From positions 16,799,707 through 16,863,706 of the forward strand of contig OX463787.1 of NCBI GenBank assembly GCA_949825025.1: DNA of 64,000 nucleotides, written 5' to 3'. The position numbers and the translations under genes are program-made. Within the stretch, counting starts at the first letter, position 1, and every line of letters begins with the position of its first letter. The notes under the pieces were generated by a model. It saw only the letters and a list, made by a program, of their open reading frames with translations. It did not search any database and was not told where the DNA came from. This document shows positions 52,640 to 63,540 of the stretch, in pieces. This DNA comes from Siphlonurus alternatus. Its lineage: Eukaryota; Arthropoda; Insecta; Ephemeroptera; Siphlonuridae.

Positions 52640-54190
52640 ACTCGTCGCCTTGGAAAATTTTCCACTGCGTTATCCTTACGAGAGGCATGTTGATCAACAA
52701 TTAAGACAGCAAAGAAAAATTTTCCGAGGCGACGACTGTACTTTGCACCGGCAAACTAACTTAACCCGAATATTTAGTTTACCTGTTGCATATTATTATT
52801 TTTTTTTTTTAGTTATTTTTAATTTTTATTAATATTAATTATCAAATTGTCACTTTTTAAAAATAGATTTTACTACTTTTTTAAAAGTAGAAAGACGAGC
52901 TACGTACATTAATAAAGAAGTGTATTTAAGATAAGAAATAAGAATTTTATTGGTCCATCAGAATAGACAAGTCAACGGTACATAATACATAATCAGAAAC
53001 CATTTTAATATATAGTTCATTTTTTAATAAAATGTCTTCTTTTTTAAGGTAAAAATTATTCATTATAATAATTCTTACGTATTACACAGTGCATAGCCCA
53101 GTAAATTTAGCCCTGTTTTGGTCCAGGCCCGCTTTTGGGCTCCTTAAACCGAAAAAAGCAAAAAAATAAAATTGTAATCCATTAACTAAATCATCCTTTT
53201 CATGAAAATAGCAACTGCAATACCGTGATATTTTTTTTTTGCAGGGTTAAAAAAAAATGAATTAAAAGCAGGTATTTGTTAAAAAAACGTCTCTCGCCAT
53301 GTAAATAACATGTAAAATCCAAAACTGGAACATTTTTTTTAATGTCCCTCAACACTTTTTTTTTTTCTACTCAAAGATATGCTCTAATACGATAAATTAT
53401 GATAAACTCAATTGCTATGTATTTATATTCCATTGTATATGTTAATAATTTTTAAAAACCCTATATATGGCAGATAAAAATTGTTAAAAGTGAAAAATGT
53501 CTTAATTAAAGGGGTCCGTTACCGGGCTACGGTGGTGTATATAATATAATATAATTATGGCGTTGATACAAAAGTACCTAATAATATAAAATAGAGGTGG
53601 TACTGTGGCAGCTAAAAGGGGCATATGTTATTTCAATGAAGGTGGTATTGAACACATCAAGCTGCAAAAATTATAAATGGAAAGTTGATGTAGCCGACAG
53701 TAAAATTAAGTTTAAATCTATTTAATGATTATTATAACTGATCTTAGGAGATGGTGAATCACTCTGAAAATTATAGTAACCCTTCCTTACGTTAAAACAT
53801 AAATATTAAGCAAAAAATGAAGCAATAATAAATATAGTTTTTGAGATATACATGATACATATAGTGAGAATGAGAATATCATTGGAAATCTGGGGTCATC
53901 TCATTAATATCTCAAAATTAAAGATTAATATATATATCAAAACAACTGGACAGAGTAATTACTAATTTTTACTTTAGAAAATGAACAGTCTTTATTTTGT
54001 TCTATATATTTATGTTCTGATCTAAATTTTATATTTTTTTACAATAAAAAAATAAATACCATATTTTTGTAGTGAAAATAATTTTTAAGTCAGCCGCTAC
54101 TAATATATAGTTTTTGATGTAAAAAAATTAAAAAAATATTTATTTGTTTGAAGTTTGATGTTAATTTGATGTTAACGTATACACATATTT
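52640..54190. other. BTB-B intron 1, no element recognised
   Basis: AT-rich. One short foldback pair, TCGTCGCCTTGGAAAATTTT / AAAATTTTCCGAGGCGACGA, at 52643-52735. Unlike BTB-A intron 1 there are no P1, F7 or CT-repeat insertions. Confidence 0.45.
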
Positions 54191-54885
54191 TTTTTGTTTA
54201 TTTATGCAGATGTTCAAGGTCACGGTCACGAAGGTCACAGATCATGTTCCTGAAAACCTTGAGGTCAGAGCCATAAACTGGCGAGCTGATCAGAACATTT
54301 TCAGGCAGCAGCGCCACATGTTGGAGAGCGGACTGGGAGCGGACTGCAGCTTCGTGGTGGGGCCCGAGGACGGAGAAACGCAGGTCAGTAGGTCAATGAC
54401 CTCTGTGACGTCACAGTTCTCTGACCTCATGTCTACTGCGCAGGTGTTCCGCGCACACAAGTTTGTGTTGTACCACGCCAGTCCGGTGTTCGAGGCCATG
54501 TTCCTGGGAGAGATGGACGAGGCGAGGTCAAGTGAGGTCAAGGTCACTGACGTCCAGCCGGACATCTTCAAGAAACTGCTCGAGTAAGTACACTTGTAAA
54601 GCGTGTACTGCACACTCTCACGTTTGTCCTACGTCACAGGCACACGTACACAGACGAGGTGACGTTCGGCTCGCTGGAAGAGGCGGCGGGGCTGGCGGTG
54701 GCCGCGGACAAGTACCTGCTGCTGCCGCTGAGGGCCGCGAGCCTCGCGTACGTACGAGACAAGGTGGACGCCATCTTTGTTTGGCGCGCCGTCCAGCTGG
54801 CCGACCTGCTGAGAGACGAGGGGTTGACCGAGGCTTGTGCCAAGGTAATTTGCTGTGACCGTATTTTCTGATTGGAGTACAAATT

Positions 54886-54919
54886 GATTGATTGATTGAT
54901 TGATTGATAGATTGATTGG

Positions 54920-54999
<80 letters not shown>
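54886..54999. repeat. (ATTG)n microsatellite
   Basis: About 28 tetranucleotide units with two interruptions near 54908-54920, in BTB-B intron 3. Produces spurious Asn-Gln-Ser-Ile frames on the minus strand. Confidence 0.95.
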
Positions 55000-55002
<3 letters not shown>

Positions 55003-55226
55003 AAACTAGTTTCATGTTGCAATAAATATTTAATAATATCTTATGCTATGTAAATATAGTGCCAATTTTATTTTTTATTTACAGGTGCTACAGCGAAACA
55101 CATCGTCATGTATTTCCGGTTCCGGTTTTCTGGAGGCCTCGGAGGAGGGCGTGGCTCTGCTGCTGGCTCAGGACGTGACTCAGCTGGGCTCAGAGATGAC
55201 GCTGATCTCCGCCGTGGAGGGCTGGG

Positions 55227-55792
55227 AATCAAGATGGCGCGCCAGAGTGAGCAACGCCGACGTGACTCTCCGCTCAAATTGTCTGTCCTCTCCTGGTAAC
55301 TATCCCTATCCTATTCTATATATTAATCGTCTTGATTTCTATACTCCTATCCCCAGTCAATTTGATTCATAATCATCATCTCGCCTCACCGCATCCACAT
55401 AATCCTACTTTGACCCTGCTCTTCGGTCGGCCCACAGGAGTCGACACGTTGAGAATCTTTCAAATTCCTGCCATTCCTTGCATGTTGTCGCCTGCATCAT
55501 CAACCTACATTATTGCACCCCACACCACACCGTCAACCCAATGTCCTAAAATCCAACCAATTCCTTGTGTGGTTTTGGTTCACCCACGGTAACACGTGGT
55601 GGGCATATAGGTACCACTTCCATCATCACCTTGCATCCCACATTCCATAATCATCCTATCCATTGTTCGTCCATTATCCTTTACAAGACCCTGCAAAAAA
55701 CAGTTCAACTATACAATTGATCCAAGTTACTCAGTACGTGGAATTATAGCCGTTTAGGCTCCTTCCAACAATTGTAAGAAGAAGAAGAAGAA
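55227..55792 (+). mobile_element. 566-bp non-autonomous retroelement insert in BTB-B
   Basis: Flanked by a perfect 16-bp target duplication, GCCGTGGAGGGCTGGG (55211-55226 and 55793-55808). Starts AATCAAGATGGCGCGCCAGA and ends AACAATTGTAAGAAGAAGAA with a short (AAG)n tail. A 3' microsatellite tail plus a long duplication indicates target-primed reverse transcription by a non-LTR machinery. No reverse transcriptase coding was seen, so it is a SINE-like or deleted LINE copy. Single copy in the window. Confidence 0.85.
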
Positions 55793-56559
55793 GCCGTGGA
55801 GGGCTGGGCGCGTCACCAGGCACAAACAAAAGACAAGACAGTTCGTGAGATCCTGGAGCCTCGCCTGCTCTCCAAACTTCGCTTCCTCTCCCTCACTCGC
55901 GAACAGTTCATCACCGGACCTTACCTTTCTACCTGGCTGTCAGCTGATGAGAAGGAATCAATCAGGGAGAACCTGTCAGAACCTGGCAAGGTCACTTTAC
56001 CTGAGATCATATGTAAGAATACCAAACCTAGAGTTGTTGTTACTCCTGGAAAATTTACTTGTATAATCCCTCCTTTGAACGCACTGAAGAACAAATATGT
56101 TGGCTCTGAATTAACTATTAAGCTACAATTTAAGGTCAACGATGATATTTGGCTTTCTTCCATAGAAATACCTAGTCAAGTAAGGAATAAAGCAATGGTG
56201 AATAACATAATGAAAAAATATCCGAACGCACATCTTACTAATTATTACGAAGAAGATATATATGCAATACTTTATTCAGAAGATTATGATTGCTCTTTTT
56301 ATAGAAATGAAATAGTATTTTCTAGAAACGTTCGTTTCAATAGCAAAATCGTGTTGAAGTGTTTTCAGCCTCAGTTCCTAAAGAAAGATGAGCTCCACAA
56401 CATTAAAGTGCAACTAAGCACGAAAGGATATTATCCAACTGCACCACGCTCGAATCACGTACGTGTTGGCAATGTCGCCTTCAAATTCATTGAAATTTCA
56501 AATGGTATCGTTAACGCCCTCAACTTCATAGTAAAGTAGAAATAAACATTATCATGCGC

Positions 56560-56690
56560 TAGAATCGGGGGGGGGGGGGGGGGGGCACACAATTTTTCAT
56601 TTTTTTTTTTTTAATATTATCCCCCCACCCCTCTTTCCTGAAATTCGGTTCTCAATCCGCGCCCCCATGAAGGAATTAATGTCCCAAGTT
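56560..56690. repeat. Decayed CAGGCGCGGATCC-type element with poly-G start
   Basis: A G run at 56567-56585 is followed by a T run and CCCCCCACCCCTCTTTCCTG, then AATCCGCGCCCCC. Similar plan to 58662-58812. Just downstream of BTB-B. Confidence 0.45.
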
Positions 56691-57205
56691 GAAAATAATT
56701 TATTCTTTTCTTCGCTATTAAGGGTAAGATAACGCCACCAATGTTAAAAAAATTCCGACATAAAAATTATGAAAAAAATTTAAAATGTTCTCCTCTACAC
56801 CCCCTATCAGTAGCTAAAATAACAGGTACACAAATACGATCTAGTTTTTGAGATATGAATTTTTTAAGTTGACTAATTTAACATGGAAGTTCCATTTCTC
56901 CATATCTATTTCTATGGAAGAAAAGCCAAATATCATCGTTGACCTCAAATTGTAGCTTTTTAACATTGGTCGCGTCATCTTACCCTCAAGCTCCTCGTCT
57001 AATTTCCTCCTGTTTTGCACCATTTCAGAGGGAAAAAGACGAGATTACGTCTTAGTTCCTCTTCTTGAACATAAAATGTTAGAAATATTGTCACCATTTT
57101 ACCCTCACTTTGAGCGAGGAGGAAATAAGATGTGTTTTAGAGGTAAAAAGATTATGTTTTAGACGTATAAAGAATGAGTTGAAGAAGTAAGTTTTCAACT
57201 AGGGG
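56683..57205. mobile_element. F7 element interrupted by P5
   Basis: CCCAAGTTGAAAATAATTTA to CGCTATTAA, then P5, then AAGCTCCTCGTCTAATTTCC to AGTAAGTTTTCAACTAGGGG. Removing P5 with one TTAA-like copy restores the uninterrupted F7 sequence seen at 42955. Confidence 0.8.
56722..56987. mobile_element. P5 foldback element, copy 4, right arm deleted
   Basis: TTAA at 56718-56721, termini GGGTAAGATAACGCCACCAA and GGTCGCGTCATCTTACCC. About 80 bp of the second arm is missing relative to other copies. Confidence 0.8.
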
Positions 57206-57282
57206 AACCCTGAAGCTAAGTTTCGTATTTTTTTTTGTTTCAACAATTTGATTCCATATTTAAATAGTGTCTAGCATAATAT

Positions 57283-57522
57283 ATTATATTGAATTTTAAT
57301 TTTACGTTTCGGACTTTTACCTTTACTGGTGTTCGATGTTGAGATCACCTGAGGAAGAGAGCGGTTGACTCTCGAAACGTAGTGATATGTGTAGTACATG
57401 CAAGTGTAAGTGACGTGCACAAACACTAACTTGTTAAGTGACCATCGCAACATACTACACACAGAAGGATTACATTGAACACTGGTAAAGGTAAAAGTCC
57501 GAAAAGTAAAATTAAAATTTAA
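57283..57522. mobile_element. Foldback element with a hammerhead-like motif
   Basis: Arms: TTTTAATTTTACGTTTCGGA and CTTTTACCTTTACTGGTGTT on the left; GAACACTGGTAAAGGTAAAA and GTCCGAAAAGTAAAATTAAA on the right. The left interior contains CTGAGGA, a GAGAG/CTCTC stem and GAAAC (57345-57380), flanked by ATCAC and GTGAT, which recalls a hammerhead ribozyme core (CUGANGA ... GAAA) with one extra A. A right-arm fragment recurs at 21766-21846. Confidence 0.5.
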
Positions 57523-57529
57523 TATAAAT

Positions 57530-58661
57530 ATCCTTTGCACGAAAAAGTTATTCACTAATAATATATTGTATTGTAAACTTTTTTATAATTTTGATCTGTT
57601 CTGTGTGTGCATATTTTTTGAAGAATTAATGCAATTTAAAAATATCATTAACTCATCAGCTATTATTGTTTCAAGTAAAATGCTGTTTAATGCTGAGTAG
57701 TTTTAATTAATTTAAATTGTACTAATTGTTTCTATAAATATTTTTATTCTAATTATGAAAACTTATGCTGGAAAAAATACTATATTATTTAATATTTTCA
57801 CTCAAATTTAAATTTAATTTTTCCAATATTTGAATTTCTTTAGTTGCATTATTGATATGAACCATTAACTCAAACGCACTAAATTGTAGGCTAGATCAGG
57901 GCTATAGAAATGTATAAAAAGATATTAAGTATAATTTAAGTATACTGTTATTATTATGTATTTTTTTGCAATGTTTAACCTGTTTGTGTTTTTTTATTAC
58001 ATATTTGGATACAGCACTTTGAGTTATGCATTGTTTAAAATTTTCAAATAAATATTTTTTATAATTTATAATGCCTCAAAATCGATGTTAAATTAAGGCG
58101 CTGCGACCCCATACATGCAAATTATTTTCCTGTATCAGCGATTTTCAAATTTTTTGTCTCGAGTCCCAGATAATATTCAATTCAAAGATGATGTCCCATT
58201 TTTTCTTCCCCACTGCTTTCCTATATCCCTACCTTATTAACCATATAGCCTTGGTCGCCATTACCCGATTTTCATTAAGTCTTAGACGAAAAATTTCACT
58301 CTGTCCCAAATTTGAGACGCGTCCCATAGTTTGAAAACCACTGCCCTATATGCTTGCATGTTGAATATTAGTATGACCATATATGCGACGTTACAGCGTA
58401 TCGCAGCACAAATTTAATAATTTTGACAGTTCACAAAAATATAAAAAAAAAATATATTACATTAATAATAATATATATAGTTAAATAATATATATTAAAA
58501 TATATATTATATATGAACAGTAGTTCTTTATCCAATAACCTATTGAAAATAACCTATTATAATTATAAATACAATTGAAATTAACATGCATATGCTAGTT
58601 TGTATATAGTTCTTTAGTAATAGATGAACAATTTTGTAGAACTATATAACTGGCTCTCTGA
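57530..58661. other. AT-rich intergenic, nothing recognised
   Basis: No gene or defined repeat seen. Confidence 0.45.
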
Positions 58662-58812
58662 AAGAAGCGCGGATCCAACCTCCCCCCCCCCCTCCTCGAA
58701 ATTTTGGATTTAACATGGGTGGCAATATAGGCATTTCCCACACTCCATTTTTTTTTTAACATTGACCTTATGGAGGCAGCCCCATTTTCTGGATCCGCGC
58801 CTGCTCTGAAAG
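58662..58812. mobile_element. Short inverted-repeat element, GCGCGGATCC type
   Basis: AAGCGCGGATCCAACC plus a C run on the left; TTTTCTGGATCCGCGCCTGC on the right; interior GGGTGGCAATATAGGC. About 150 bp, no coding. Related remnants at 24938-25056 and 56560-56690. Confidence 0.65.
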
Positions 58813-58819
58813 TTAAAGA

Positions 58820-59734
58820 ATAATGATGCAATTGTAAATATTGTAATATGTCAAATGACACAATTTACTTATTTTGTAATAAAGCTATTTTTAACTCACA
58901 TGTATCTTTATGCAATAATTTTAGTATAAAATGCCTAGAATGAATGCTAGAATGCCTAGCCTCATAATGCAAATCATGTAACTACAAAAAAAAAATTATG
59001 GAAATGGAACTTTGACCCTTATGATAAAGTGGGTTAAGTTTTAGAGTTGCAAAAGAGTTCAATAATTTTTTTTGTGTATTTACGTGATTTGCATTCTAAG
59101 GCGAGGATATATAAATAGTTTTTAAAAATATGGAAAAATAAAATCTTATTATACTGTTCAGTGTAATTTAAAATTTTTGCTCTAAATTTTAATATTAGCA
59201 AGTTAAGCAAGTTTCATTTAATTTGTACATTTTCAGAAGTTATGCGTTAAAAAAAATATTCAATTTTCTTAATAGGACAACTTATCGGTAAAATATTTTT
59301 TTTAAATGAATTTTAGTAATTAGTCAACAGGCTCTGATATTATAATATGCACCGATCACATATATAAAAATATCTGTCTCGATTTCACAACTTTCAGAAA
59401 AAAAAAATCAAGTTGCATAATATACTGTATGAAATATTAGCAAATATTAAAAGTTTGTGATATCATGATATCTGTGTTTGAACATGTATTATCATTGTGT
59501 GATTCCAAAATTATAATTTTTTTAACAACATTAAATTTTTGATGTTGGTAATTCAATTGCATTAGTTTTAATTGGAATAGTAAGTATTTATAAAAAAAAT
59601 AAATAAAAGAATTCTCAATTTTTTTAATAAAACTGACGTGCATCACCATCCGTTTTTGAGTAGTATTCAAAATAGTTAAAATGTAGTAATTACAGCAATT
59701 AGTTTGTTATATTTATAGTTAAATATTTTTTTTT
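58820..59734. other. AT-rich intergenic, nothing recognised
   Basis: No gene or defined repeat seen. Confidence 0.45.
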
Positions 59735-59945
59735 TTACAAGCTAGGATACACCCCTAAGAGCTTACAGCTCGCGGCGGGGTACTGGGTAGGGATAAGGTA
59801 GGGAACGGATAGTGGCCACGGCCTGCATGCTTACGCGTCCCAGCATACGCTGAGGTGCGACTGAGGGAACCGTGGAAAACCTCAGTCAGGACGGACACCT
59901 CTACTTTTTCTCAATGGACCAAAGCGATGTCCAAAGCCTGGGTAT
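59735..59945 (-). mobile_element. 5S-derived SINE, 5'-truncated copy e
   Basis: Minus-strand copy from the T run at 59728-59737 through CACCCCTAAGAGCTTACAGC to GATGTCCAAAGCCTGGG. Nearly identical to copy a and truncated at the same point, so the two may be a sub-family. Confidence 0.85.
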
Positions 59946-60065
59946 AGTTATAATTTAAAATACTAAATAGAGTACATGAATTATTGATAATCATGAATAC
60001 TCTATATTATAATTAATTGACTATACAATATTGAACACAATATACATGGCAAGTCAAATCAAATG

Positions 60066-60268
60066 TGTGTGGTTCCCCAGGCTTTGGACATCACTTTGGT
60101 CCATTGAGTTAGAGTAGAAGTGTCCGTCCTGACTGAGGTTTTCCACGGTTCCCTCATTTTCAGCGAATGCTGGGACACGTAGTGGCCATCATTCGTTCCC
60201 TACCTTATCCTTACCCATTACCTCGCAACGAGCTGTAAGATTTTATAAGGGGTGTATCCTTGGAAAAA
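60066..60268 (+). mobile_element. 5S-derived SINE, 5'-truncated copy f
   Basis: GTGTGGTTCCCCAGGCTTTG to AAGGGGTGTATCCTTGG, then an A/T-rich tail. Truncated near the same position as copies a and e. Confidence 0.85.
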
Positions 60269-60299
60269 ATATATATATATATATATAAATAAATAAAAA

Positions 60300-60709
60300 A
60301 AAATTAGCGGTCCCTTAAAAAAATAATATATAAAATAAAAGAACTATAAACAAATGACAAATTGTTTTAACTTTTTAATTTTTTTATGTTTTAAAAAAAG
60401 TCTATATTTACATTTGAGGCAACAACAGAGCACTGACTGACATCAGTACTTAAAACAGGAAGTGACTAAAAAATATTAATTAACTTTTAAGAAAATACAT
60501 AATAAAAATATATGTATTAATATATTATATTATTATACTTTTTTCATATTAATATTTAACATAATATTTCCTTGAATTTCATTCAATTTATGTTATCGCA
60601 TATTAAAGATTTGCTTGTTTTTTAATCACTTTAATATTGTATTCCGAGAATCTCTTTTTAATTAAGTCAAAAGCCAGTAATAAAAAAAAAAAAATCTGTC
60701 TGGTTGATA
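60300..60709. other. AT-rich intergenic, nothing recognised
   Basis: No gene or defined repeat seen. Confidence 0.4.
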
Positions 60710-60793
60710 TTTGTTCACACATGTTCCACTCACTCGTATCGTCAAATATTTCCCTCTCCAAGACAACAATGAAGCTCTGTGCTCCTCGAGATT
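60710..60793. repeat. Block duplicated from upstream of BTB-A
   Basis: Matches 41758-41855, with a 4-bp CACT duplication (CACTCACTCG) and a few substitutions. Followed by GTGACGTCACAGGCG, which the other copy lacks. Confidence 0.7.
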
Positions 60794-61315
60794 GGTGACG
60801 TCACAGGCGATACAAATCATAGCACATAAATGTCACACTCAAGATTTTTTAACGACTTTTCTTAGACGACATAATTATTTATTGTTTTGAGAAGATTTTA
60901 CCAAGAAAATTACAAAAAAAGAAAGACGCAATAAAAATATGGCTGTATCAATTACAATTTTTTATACTACATATTAAACTACAACATATCGTCGCACCAG
61001 AAAATGTATACGTCGTATAAACCACGAAGTTTTGTTGCTATTATGCTTCATGTGCGTAAAAGTTTATAATTATTGCTCATAGTTTTTGAGACGCATATTC
61101 TCAGGCGAAGATATACACACTTCAGGAAAGCACGAATGTTAATTACCACAATTGAATTTACCCATTGAGATTTTTCATTTTTTCATACAAGTATAATAAC
61201 ATATAGCATTCTAGAATTCCTATTTCAAGGTGCTATGATAATAATACAAGATATGCAGATTTTTAAATTTGTTTTGGATAAGTTCATGAATTATAGTATA
61301 GCCATATATTATGGC

Positions 61316-61655
61316 AATGGACAACATACATGAAAAAATTTTATTGCAGAAATTAATAGAGGGTACTAAATTATCCTACTCTGAATTTTTTCAGATTTTT
61401 TTGAGACCCGGAACTATTTTTAAATAATTATTGAAAGTCCTGTGATTTCAGTTGGCACCCCTGAAGCCTTAATAAAAAGGATATAAACTGGACGCCTATT
61501 GACGCCTTCAGGGGGCGTGGCCGCACTTTCAATAATTATTTAAAAATAGTTCTGGGTTTCAAAAAAATCTGAAAAAATTCAGAGTAGCATAATTTGGTAC
61601 CCTCTATTCATTTCTGCAATAAAAAATTTTCATACATTATATAACATGTGTCCAT
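61316..61655. mobile_element. P3 foldback element, well-preserved copy
   Basis: AATGGACAACATACATGAAA to ATGTGTCCATT; loop GCCTATTGACGCCTTCAGGG and GGCGTGGCCGCAC. Arms match over about 130 bp. Confidence 0.85.
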
Positions 61656-61789
61656 TCAAGCATGTTGTAAAAGTCACCAAAACTTCATATACCGTGAATG
61701 TGTCGATATCCTCGGAGCAGAGGTAATGTTCTGGGTGTCCCGAAGTGTATGTCCACTACAATATATATAAAGAATGGTAACTACGTTAA

Positions 61790-62136
61790 GGGTAAGGTAA
61801 CGCCATCAATGTTAAAAAAAATCCCTCTCACAAAAATTCTGAAAAAAATTTAAAATGTTCTCCTCTACACCCCCTATCAGTAGCTAAAATATCAGGTGTA
61901 CAAATACGATCTAGTTTTTGAGTTATGAATTTTTAAAGTTGACCAATTTAACATGGGAGTTTCATTTCTCCATGTTAAAGTAGTCAACTTTAAAAATTTA
62001 TAACTCAAAAACTAGATCGTATTTGTATACCTGATATTTTAGGTACTGATAGGGGGTATAGTGGAGAACATTTTAAATTTTTTTCAGAATTTTTGTGAGA
62101 GGGATTTTTTTTAACATTGGTGGCGTTACCTTACCC
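61790..62136. mobile_element. P5 TTAA-flanked foldback element, copy 5
   Basis: TTAA at 61786-61789 and 62137-62140; termini GGGTAAGGTAACGCCATCAA and GGTGGCGTTACCTTACCC; loop ACATGGGAGTTTCATTTCTC. Confidence 0.9.
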
Positions 62137-62143
62137 TTAAAAT

Positions 62144-62505
62144 CATATTAAATTTGTTACTATTATTTTAACATGGCATGCAACATGCAACAGGTGTTAT
62201 TTTTATAATTCACTGCATGTCTTGTATGCGTTATTATTATTTTTTAATTAAGAAAAGTAAAGAGCTCAACTGAAAATTAAAGTTATTTGTATAAAATCAA
62301 TAAAGAAAAATTAATAAACAATTTTCTGAAAATTACATTTCTTACGTACGCAGATGCGCATTTTTTATTTTTTTTTTAATCTCTTTACATGTTCTTCAGC
62401 TATAATTTACAAAGTAAACTTCTTCGTATATTGATATTTTGAATTATCTTTTTGTAACTTTATATATAATATCTTTTTGCAATAAATAGTCAATCTAATT
62501 GATGA
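62144..62505. other. AT-rich intergenic, nothing recognised
   Basis: No gene or defined repeat seen. Confidence 0.4.
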
Positions 62506-62507
62506 AA

Positions 62508-62603
<96 letters not shown>

Positions 62604-62670
62604 TATATATATATATATATATATAATAATTATATATATATATATATATATATATAATTATTATATATTG
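62506..62670. repeat. (AT)n microsatellite tract
   Basis: About 165 bp of AT dinucleotides broken by AATTA at three places. Confidence 0.95.
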
Positions 62671-62675
62671 CAGAT

Positions 62676-62770
62676 ATTAAAAAAAGGATACCAAATTATG
62701 CTACTCTATTTTTTTTTTCAGCTTTTTCAGTAGCCAGTGAAATATTTAAAAAAAAAAAAAAAAAACATTG

Positions 62771-62847
<77 letters not shown>

Positions 62848-63040
62848 ACAAAAGGATTAGGGGCTAAAAGGGGCGTATTAAGATGAAACCCGAACTTTAA
62901 ATAAATTTTAAACAATAAATATGAAAAATAAATATGAAACACTTCCTGGGCTAAGAAACTTTAAAAAAAAGTCCTATGAGCGTAAATATAATTTGGTGCC
63001 TTCTATTATTTCTGCAATAAAAAACCACGTAGTTCATCCA
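62676..63040. mobile_element. Decayed P3-like foldback with a (GA)n expansion
   Basis: AGGATACCAAATTATGCTAC on the left, ATTTGGTGCCTTCTATTATT and TCTGCAATAAAAAACCACGT on the right. A (GA)n tract at 62777-62843 occupies the left arm. Confidence 0.55.
62777..62843. repeat. (GA)n microsatellite
   Basis: About 33 GA units, inside the P3-like remnant. Confidence 0.95.
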
Positions 63041-63079
63041 TTATTACTAAACCTAGATAATTATGAAAAATTTCAAGAG

Positions 63080-63251
63080 ACAAACATGGCTGACATATGA
63101 CATTGCGGCAAGTGCGCATTCCTCGCCCCACTCGACGCTGCATGACCACGCCCCCTTCAGATCACGCACTCACAGTAGACAGTCTGCCGCCTGACGCCAG
63201 ACGACAAACTTCATCTCCGCAGCATCCCACTCGCCAATTCTCCAGCTGAAA
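63080..63251 (+). promoter_or_regulatory. BTB-C noncoding first exon (gene continues beyond the window)
   Basis: ATGGCTGACATATGACATTG, GGCAAGTGCGCATTCCTCGC, CTGCATGACCACGCCCCC and CACAGTAGACAGTCTGCCGC match the BTB-A first exon closely. Ends at donor CTGAAA|GTAAGT (63251/63252). No BTB coding is seen before the window ends, consistent with a long intron 1 as in A (2.5 kb) and B (1.6 kb). Confidence 0.6.
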
Positions 63252-63254
63252 GTA

Positions 63255-63540
63255 AGTTTTGACATCAACCCTGGCATTACAAAGAGATTTTTGTCACATG
63301 CTATACCAAGGGGGAGGGGGTCAAAACTACCCCCGCTATTTATAATTTATTGAAAAAAATTAATGTTCTTTCTCACTTTTTCTTTTTGCGGGAATACGTT
63401 ATATCACTGGCTACTAAGCATTACAAATATTTTAAAGTTTTTTAGAGTAGTAAACTTCACATTTTCCCCCGCTTTTAAAGAGTTACAGGTCATCTCGCTC
63501 CCTCCCCCCTGGTAATGCTAGTGTTAACCCTGACATTAAA
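63255..63540. repeat. Loose inverted repeat in the BTB-C intron
   Basis: TCAACCCTGGCATTACAAAG near the left and CTGGTAATGCTAGTGTTAAC near the right, with CCAAGGGGGAGGGGGTC against CTCCCTCCCCCCTGG. A related single arm is at 5605-5745 (CCCCCCTTGGTAATGCTAAT). Confidence 0.45.

Larger units (their letters stand above)
54210..56539 (+). pseudogene. BTB-B: BTB-BACK-PHR-like gene interrupted by a retroposed insert
   Basis: Coding exons 54210-54383, 54444-54583, 54640-54844 and 55085-56539, with the last split by an insertion at 55227-55792. The ATG is the first codon after the acceptor TTTATGCAG. BTB exons are almost identical to BTB-A (FRAHKFVLYHASPVFEAMFL, LLEHTYTDEVTFGSLEEAAG). Reading through the insert reaches a TGA at 55370, giving a 268-residue product that stops inside the BACK region with 48 foreign residues. 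Without the insert and its duplication the frame is open to TAG at 56537 (463 residues). The C terminus has a clearer PHR-like core than BTB-A (LQFKVNDDIWLSSIEIPSQV, VQLSTKGYYPTA). The downstream frame shows no other stops, so inactivation is recent, or splicing removes the insert. Intron 3 holds an ATTG repeat instead of P1. Confidence 0.8.

Noticed and set aside
54204..54209. ATG at 54204 as the BTB-B start
   Set aside because: It lies inside the splice acceptor (TTTATGCAG); the mature mRNA would begin this exon at the ATG of 54210.
54886..54999. Regular repeat spacing that could suggest a CRISPR array
   Set aside because: It is a tetranucleotide microsatellite without spacers, in a eukaryotic intron.
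54618..55022. Minus-strand frames with Asn-Gln-Ser-Ile repeats
   Set aside because: Translation of the ATTG microsatellite plus the antisense of BTB-B exon 3.
55332..55592. 86-codon frame within the BTB-B insert
   Set aside because: No reverse transcriptase, endonuclease or other domain; composition follows the C/T-rich insert.
62727..62942. Minus-strand frame rich in Ser-Leu
   Set aside because: Translation of the GA microsatellite inside a decayed foldback.
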